A DNA stretch of 64,000 nt from Ailanthus altissimus (taxonomy: Eukaryota; Streptophyta; Magnoliopsida; Sapindales; Simaroubaceae). Of the stretch, positions 57,290-64,000 are shown in pieces. Numbering within the stretch: position 1 is the stretch's first letter; every line of letters begins with the position of its first letter. The DNA lies in NCBI GenBank assembly GCA_946807835.1, contig OX327711.1:12497501-12561500 (forward strand). Reading direction: 5' to 3'. The position numbers were made by a program, and so were the translations under genes. The notes under the pieces were generated by a model. That model worked only from the letters and a program-made list of their open reading frames with translations. It was not told the origin of the DNA and made no database searches.

Positions 57290-59800
57290 TTAATCTTATC
57301 CAAATGTTACTAATGCTCATAGAAATCTGACTCAAACTGAGGTCCCTACTCAAATTGAAGTCCCCATCCATACTGAAAATACCACACAAACTAAAATTTC
57401 CACTCATATTGAAAATGCCACCATTCTCACCCAAATTGAAAATCTCATCCATACTGAAAATGCCACCCAAACTTTAAATCCCACTAAAAATAAAAATCCC
57501 TCCCAAACTGATCTAAGCACTACAACACCACCTACACTAAGGGTTTATCATATAAATGATGAGGCAGATGATGTCTTTCATTTCTCTAATAGGGAGGACA
57601 ATTTAGAGGAATATGTGGAGGGAGTTGGTAATTGTCCAACTTCAGTTTTGGTTAATAATGGTATGGAAGAGTATAAGTCAGATGATGATGATTTTGTGAT
57701 TAGTTCATCTAAAGAGAAAGATGAAGTTTATAGGATGTCTAAGAAAATTAAAGGGAAAGTATGAGAGTTACAACATTTATGTAACTTATTTACTAACATT
57801 GACCAATTTAGAGATGCATTTATAAAATGCATTATATAACAAGGGTTCACACTCAAGAGAGTGAAGAGTGAACCTGCAAGTGTAATAGTAATATGTGCTT
57901 CTGAAGGATGTCCCTGAAAGATATATGTCAATAGATAGCAAGATAAAGTGTCCTTCATTATTAAGAGTCATAATCTTAAGCATTTATGTCTTAGATCCAC
58001 CAATATTGTTGAGACCAAATCACCACATCTTACAAAACAGTTTGAAAATTTAATGAAAGTTGTGCTTGAGGAAGTATTGTTGTAAAAATATGAAGTGGGT
58101 ATCAATAGGCGGAGATTTATAAAGCAATGAAAAGGGTTATAAAAAATGTTGCAGATGATCATATTATGTCTTAATGGCTTATACTGACCTGCACAAGTAT
58201 GCATATATGGTTATGAAAAGTAACCTTGGTGTAATAGCAATAATTCAGTCAGAAATGCTATATAATGCAAATACCAAGAATCTTGAATATATACCAATAA
58301 ATCCCATATTTAGGAGAATTTTCCATAGTCTTTCCAACACAAAAAATAGGTTTCTTGATTGGTTGTAGACCTTTTATAGGACTAGATGGATGTCACTTGA
58401 AAGAAAAATGCCATAAAAAATGTTGCAGATGACCATATTATGTCTTATACTAACCTACACAAGTATGTATATATGGTTATGAAAAGTAACCTTGGTGCAG
58501 TAGCAATAATTTAGTCAGAAATGCTATATAATGCAAGTACCAGGAATCTTGAATATATACCAACAAACCCCATATTTAAAAGAATTTCCATAGTCTTTCC
58601 ACCACAAAAAAATAAGTTTCTTGATTGGTTGTAAACCTTTATAGGACTAGATGGATATCACTTGAAAAGGAAATATAATAGTATTTTGTTGTCAACTATA
58701 GCTCTAGTTGCTAATAATGGTATATTTCTTTTGGCAGTGTCTATAGGTGAGGTAGAGTGTACTAATAATTAGTGTTTTTTTCTAAAAAGGTTATATAATT
58801 TAATTGGTTATGAAGAGATAAAGGTAGTGACATTTATAAGTGACAGACAAATAGGGTTGGTGGATGCTTTGGTTGTATACTATCCAATTTTTAATACAAG
58901 ATAGTGTGTTAGGCATATATATGCAAATTTTAAAAGTCAATGGCCTAGTTTGCATTTAAAGATTATGTTTTAGACTACGGCAAGGATACTGACAAACATC
59001 AATTTAGAAACCATCTTTAATCTATAAAATTAGTTAACCCTCATATATTTGATTGGCTAAGCATACTGCCAGCTAGTAAGTGGTCTAGATATAGATTTAA
59101 TTCAAATGATAAATGTGAGCATGTGACAAATAACTTTGGAAGCCTTTAACAAGTGGTTGTTGTTGGAAAGAAAAATGTACATTCTAACCCTATTTGAGCA
59201 TTAAGAAAGAAAGGTAATGGTTAGATACAAGAGAGGTGTCATTATGGACAATCATGGCTAATTGATATAGCACTTATTGTGGGGGGGGGGGAAATGGAGA
59301 AATTAGGTGATGAAGGCAAACAATTAAGGATCTTAAATGCAAAAAATAAATTTTTTGAAATTTTAGATCCTAAGAAAGCCTACGTCGTTGACATGAATGC
59401 AGCAACTTATGAGTGCTTTGCATGGCAGTTAACTGGTTTCCCATGCAAATATATAATATGAGTGATACTATATTTAAGGGCTAACCCAGTAATGTATATG
59501 GACAAACTACTTTGTAAGAATGCTTTTTGAGTACTTGTAAGGGGATGATTAGACCAATTCTAGATAAATGTATATGGGATGATGTCAACTTAGCTACATT
59601 GAACCCCCCTTAAAAAATAAAAGATCTATTAAAAGATCTAAGTTAAGCAGAATGAGAGAGCCAAGTGAACCTGTCAAGATCCAGAGATTTTTTGTTGTAA
59701 CATGCAAAACATGTGGCAAATTTGGTCACAATTCTAGAACATATGGAGTGAAAAACAAAAACAATGATTCTATGCGTGGTACTACTATTTTTCTTTCAAT
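57290..59800 (+). pseudogene. Mutator-like (MuDR) transposase, decayed
   Basis: An open N-terminal part (about 57,300-57,760) has an acidic stretch and hexapeptide-like repeats. It is followed by the MuDR N-terminal signature FRDAFIKCII...GFTLK (about 57,805-57,865) and ASEGCP (about 57,898-57,915). The MULE transposase core starts with FIGLDGYHLKRKY (about 58,637-58,675), then TFISDRQIGLVDAL (about 58,829-58,870) and VRHIYANFKSQWP (about 58,906-58,945). An open piece (59,279-59,461) holds the SWIM finger (CFAWQLTGFPC). A zinc knuckle CKTCGKFGHNSRTYG (about 59,705-59,749) ends it, with the last Cys changed to Tyr. Many stops and a 274-bp internal duplication show it is inactive. Confidence 0.85.
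58141..58688 (+). repeat. 274-bp tandem duplication inside the MULE transposase
   Basis: Copies start at about 58,141 and 58,415 (aaaaaatgttgcagatga) and run through the start of the transposase core. They differ by scattered substitutions and small indels. Confidence 0.88.
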
Positions 59801-61100
59801 TATTTAATTGTTTTATTGTTTCATTGTTTCTTAAAATAGGTACTATTTTATTTCCAAAGGCTAAGTTCAGTGGGGGTAAGTTCATAACTTACTGTTGTAA
59901 GGATAGTGCAATGAGTGACTTAAACTTATTCAATTGGTTTAAATAGGTCAAGTGTAATGTCTCATTTCAATCAGTTTACTTGATCATATAGGTAAGGGGA
60001 ACAAGTAGTTCCTAAGGTTCAACATCAACTATTATATAGAGAATGGGATCAACAATAGGTGCAATTTGTCTGACATGTAACACTTAATAATATTCAACAA
60101 TATTTTCTTAGCAAATAAAAATATTTTTAATTTTAATATTATATGTGATTTTTAGGAAATAGAGGAAGGAGACCTAGAAAACAATCAAAATAGTTATGAA
60201 GTTTGTAGTTGAACTTGTGTTATTTTTAAAATACTATGCATCATAACTTTTTTAAACATAATGATTCATGAATTGGTTTAATTTTATAAGCTAAGAATTG
60301 TGGTACTTTCAAAGTATTTTTGTAAGAATAATGATACTTTGGAAGTATTTGTTATAAGTAGGTGGTAACTTAGTTAACGATTTCAATATTATATCTTATA
60401 TCTTTCATACATTATAGTATCAACACATTTTTTTTCATGTCATATTTTGCATGCACATGACAACATTACAACTATTAAGACCACCAACAAAATATGATAT
60501 ACATTCTTAACCACATCAATTTTTTAGCTCATGTTTGCCTATCCAGCCAATATCTTACACACTTCTCCATTAACATTGTGCACTGTTTCCACCAATGTAG
60601 AGATTTCATGAACTTTAAACATCCTATAGTTAAAGTCTTCTTCCTTCAGTTTCCAAAATTTATAATAACTGCATCTTCTTCCTTCACAGAAGTATAACTT
60701 ATTAGAACTATTCTTTTACTCTAAAATTTTAATAGTTACCTTCCATCCACATAAGCATATCTTATTTTTAAATTTTATAATTCTTCCATTCACTTCACTT
60801 AAGTTTATAGGGCTTGACATGATTATGTTATTATGAAATACTTTTATGATGTATGGCTATATTTTATGTTGTTGTGAGGCATTTGAAGAATGTATGTGAA
60901 ACGCTTTAAAGATGTTTGAATATATTTGTATGTATTTGAGATTGGTGTGAATGAAAACTATATATAAGATTACATGGGATTAAAAAGCAAGTTTGATATT
61001 ACTTGAGCAAGAGGAACTTGCAAACAACATGCCCTATAAATCAAATCTTTGATCATTAACTTGTAAATGAAATGGCCAAAAAAAAATGATCTCTTATATG
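59801..61100. other. AT-rich DNA, 3' side of the MULE
   Basis: No gene recognised. The 3' terminal inverted repeat of the MULE should be within or near this stretch but could not be identified. Confidence 0.4.
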
Positions 61101-61109
61101 GGTTTATCT

Positions 61110-61335
61110 AATCGTTGCAGTGCAACGGTTATTTGCAATGTCAATAAAATTTCAAATTTAATTAGGGGCAAATAAGTCATTACACTGCAGCTGTATATTA
61201 AAATTTTCAATTTAATCAAGAGAAAATAAGTCATTACAGTCCAACTGTCAACTAGAAAATCTATTAAATTTTTCGATTTTATAGAGGCAAATAAATCATT
61301 TCACTGCAGTTGTCATCTTGCATGTTTATTAATTT
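61110..61335. repeat. ~65-70 bp degenerate tandem repeat, 3-4 copies
   Basis: Repeating blocks containing gcaaataagtcatt, cactgcag and aaatttt-caattt, at about 61,110, 61,170, 61,230 and 61,290, each diverged. Confidence 0.65.
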
Positions 61336-63457
61336 TTCAATTTCATCAAAGTCATATGCGTAATTTGCGTATAAAAAAAATAACAAATCTGAATTTTTTT
61401 CAAGTGCTAAAAAGTATATTTTTATTTTGTCTTGAGAAATGAATTATTTTGAGATACGTGCTAACAAGTACAAATTTTAATCTCAGAATCTAATATTATA
61501 TATATGGACAATTTAAACATTTTATTCTCAGGGCATTTTAGATATTTTATTATTAGTGACATAAAATACATTAACTTAACAAAAGACTCTTTAATGAAAG
61601 GGCATTAATAAAAAATTTTAAAATCTTTAAGTATTGTTTATAAAATTTAAAATTTGTGAGTATTTTTATAATTAAATTTTATTTTAAAAATATTCATAAT
61701 AATTTTTTAAAAAAATAATATTCGGAGTAGACTTCTTGAAAGTAGTAAAGTAAATTACTATGTCCAATATTAAGTCTCATATTTGATCAAAATAACTTTA
61801 CTACCCTCGGAAAATGTAATTTAGAAATTATTTTTTCAATGATATAGAATTAAGATATTTAATATATATATATAAGAACTATTTGAATAATTCAATTAAA
61901 TCAGAAACTAAACAAACAATTTCTCTTTATTTAACACCACAAACACGGTGCAAGGCATGAAGAGTAGATGTAAGACGTACGAAATTGTGACAAAACAACT
62001 TCGAAAACACAGTTGCTATATGAAGTGAAGTACAAGAGTATTCATTTACAGTATAAAGTTAAATAAATCTATTTTCAATTTTTAAATATATGGGTATATT
62101 TTTAAATATTTTAATATAAATTTATAATCAAATAGCTGTGAAAAAATAAAATCAATACTATTTTTAAAATAAATTTAAAAGTGTTTATTAAACATTTTTA
62201 ATTAGAAGAATTAACAATTTAGTGTCTTAAGTTTCTTTTGAATTATTCATTAAGTTTTTAAGTTTTTCGAAATACCCAATTTAGTATTTGTTGTTAAAAA
62301 AATAACTTTAAAATTGTAAATAAAGTAAATTAATATATTTAATAATAATAAATAGTCCTATATTTGATCAAATTGATCTTATTGCACTCAAAAAAGTGCA
62401 CTTTAAATATTTTTTTTTTAAAAAAGCAGAGATTAAACTAAGTATTTCAAAAAAAAAAATTAGAGACTTGAATAAGTAGTTCCAAAAAAAAGAAAAAAAA
62501 CTTAAAAACTAAACTGACAATTTTTCTCTTAATTACATATTACTGAAGTCAAGTAGATTAACAACAATTTAGAAGGGAGTCTTAAGTTCTATTCAAGGAA
62601 CATGAGTTGCTGTATTTGAAGGTTGCTCAGCTTCAATGAATCTGCATTTTTACGACAGTTGACATGGTCCTATGTGACATTCTTCTAGTTCTAGATAATC
62701 AATCATGAGGCAGATTCTTCAATACATAATATTTTTCAACTAGACTTATTTTTTATAATGGAAATGAGAATCACCGGTCCAAATCATGATAATTAAATGT
62801 GAAAATAGTCAATTCTGCCGGGTTAGAGTAAAACAGAGATGTTATTTTTCCAGGGTATCACGCAAACAATAAGATGTCTCCAGTGATTTTCCTTTCTGAT
62901 GTTCAAGTGAATATTGTCATAATTCGTCCATTAAAAAAAATGTGATAAACCAACAAAAGGATTTGCCACTAGCCTAAAGGATATGCTTATTTTTCAATAA
63001 CCCAACGCTGTTAAGCGACTGGCATAATTCTTCTGTTATGTATACCCATATATTGTTAAAAATGACATCAATTTCATGTGGCACTTCTCTAATAAACTAC
63101 ATAACATCTTTTTGACATCACCTTCCTAACAATTTAGCACTAAAATTAGGCTCTGCAGCTTATAAAATTGAATAAATGCTTGAACTACTGTAGAAACATT
63201 ACTCCAAAAGTCTACAAAGTTCCTAGTCAATGATTTGTCAACTACCCGAAGTTTGTTGAGAGTTAGAACAATGCTGAGCAGCATAATCAGAAAGTTGCAT
63301 TAAAAAAAATTGCAACTTGAAACACACTTGCAATGATGTTTATACAAATATATATGCAATACTTTAAAAGGGAGTATAATTTATGAGGCACAACTTGATA
63401 AGTGAGAGAAGATTATTAGAATAAATACTAGTAAATAAAATGCAATCCTTTTTTTTT
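61336..63457. other. AT-rich DNA, no gene recognised
   Basis: Long A/T runs and no frame of note. 62,520-63,130 is less AT-rich and could be intronic or UTR sequence of a gene outside the window, but no domain was seen. Confidence 0.45.
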
Positions 63458-63466
63458 TTACCAATC

Positions 63467-63567
63467 TATACCTAGTTCTCTTGAAAGAAAGAGTTTGTCA
63501 ATGTACAGGATAACTGATGCCGAAGCAACAATGTAATTCTGCATATGAATCCTTGCCGACGCTTCTG
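63467..63567 (-). other. Possible internal exon of an unidentified minus-strand gene
   Basis: On the minus strand, TTTTCAG at about 63,568-63,574 precedes an open stretch of about 31 codons (ASARIHMQNYIVASASV...), followed by GTATAG, a possible donor, at about 63,475. The open frame 63,670-63,458 covers it. I do not recognise the protein. A gene with other exons outside the window is possible, and so is chance. Confidence 0.2.
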
Positions 63568-63670
63568 AAAATATCCAAGAAGAAATGTATAAGACAAACA
63601 TGATTCTGAATAAAAAAAAGCCAAGCTTTGCTACCTTGGCAATAAGAGAAATGTCATTTTTCAATGACAT

Positions 63671-64000
63671 CTAGTTTTACATAAAATAACATACAACATT
63701 ATTTTATAACATTCATCGCTTTTTACCGATTGATATTAAATATATCAATATAATATTATGAGTTACCAGTGTGATATTACATGATACTAAACGCGTCTAT
63801 AAAGGTGCCCTGATAATGTTATGAGGACGGTAACATACTATTACCCCTAAAACAAATACCCATGGAGCCCCTTTCTTACTCCAGTTTCATTAGTGAAGAT
63901 ACCTTTTCCTTTTCTTTTTAAGATAAGAAACAAAACTTATTTACTGACCCCTGACAGTTCAGGATCCATGGTTAAAACATTTCACCTAAACAGGCCAGTT
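63671..64000. other. Window end, nothing recognised
   Basis: No frame, domain or repeat border. Confidence 0.4.

Overview
This window is nuclear DNA of a flowering plant, most likely a dicot. The base composition is strongly AT-rich, LTR retrotransposons primed by initiator tRNA-Met fill much of it, there are several MULE-type elements, and the one intact gene is a plant receptor kinase. The species cannot be fixed from the sequence alone. There are no prokaryotic features and I recognised no tRNA or rRNA gene.

Layout. 1-0.9 kb: the GC-richer 3' end of a poly(A)-tailed retroposon. 2.1-3.7 kb and 5.5-7.0 kb: two elements with long terminal inverted repeats that may have captured host sequence. 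7.5-20.8 kb: a nested stack. A minus-strand element with ~3 kb LTRs and no coding interior (LARD-like) is interrupted by a full-length but dead Copia element (11.4-17.6 kb). That Copia element is itself interrupted by a solo LTR (15,961-16,679), and the outer 5' LTR carries a TRIM (19,502-20,002). 20.9-28.8 kb: a 25-bp minisatellite, a minus-strand Copia gag-protease-integrase fragment with an apparently perfect 761-bp tandem duplication, satellites, and a putative LTR with a strong G-quadruplex motif. 29.8-34.2 kb and 38.3-41.0 kb: two Copia elements that keep gag and protease but lack integrase, reverse transcriptase and RNase H (TR-GAG-like). The first is split by an Athila/Tat-like solo LTR. 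Several MITEs with 9-bp target duplications lie between them.

41.5-45.4 kb, minus strand: the only gene that reads as intact, a four-exon LRR receptor kinase of subfamily XII type (relatives: At3g47570, EFR, Xa21), 1068 aa, with a non-RD kinase. Beyond it lie a Copia RNase H fragment, a LINE RNase H fragment, a further solo LTR with intact target duplication (49,478-50,199), a full-length decayed Copia element (50.7-56.6 kb), a decayed MULE transposase (57.3-59.8 kb), and AT-rich DNA to the end.

The most unusual pattern is a GC-rich, near-palindromic array in the U3 of LTRs from at least four families, each just upstream of the TATA box. Its length differs even between the two LTRs of one element. 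The host gene is an immune-type receptor in a region otherwise dominated by decaying, nested transposons.
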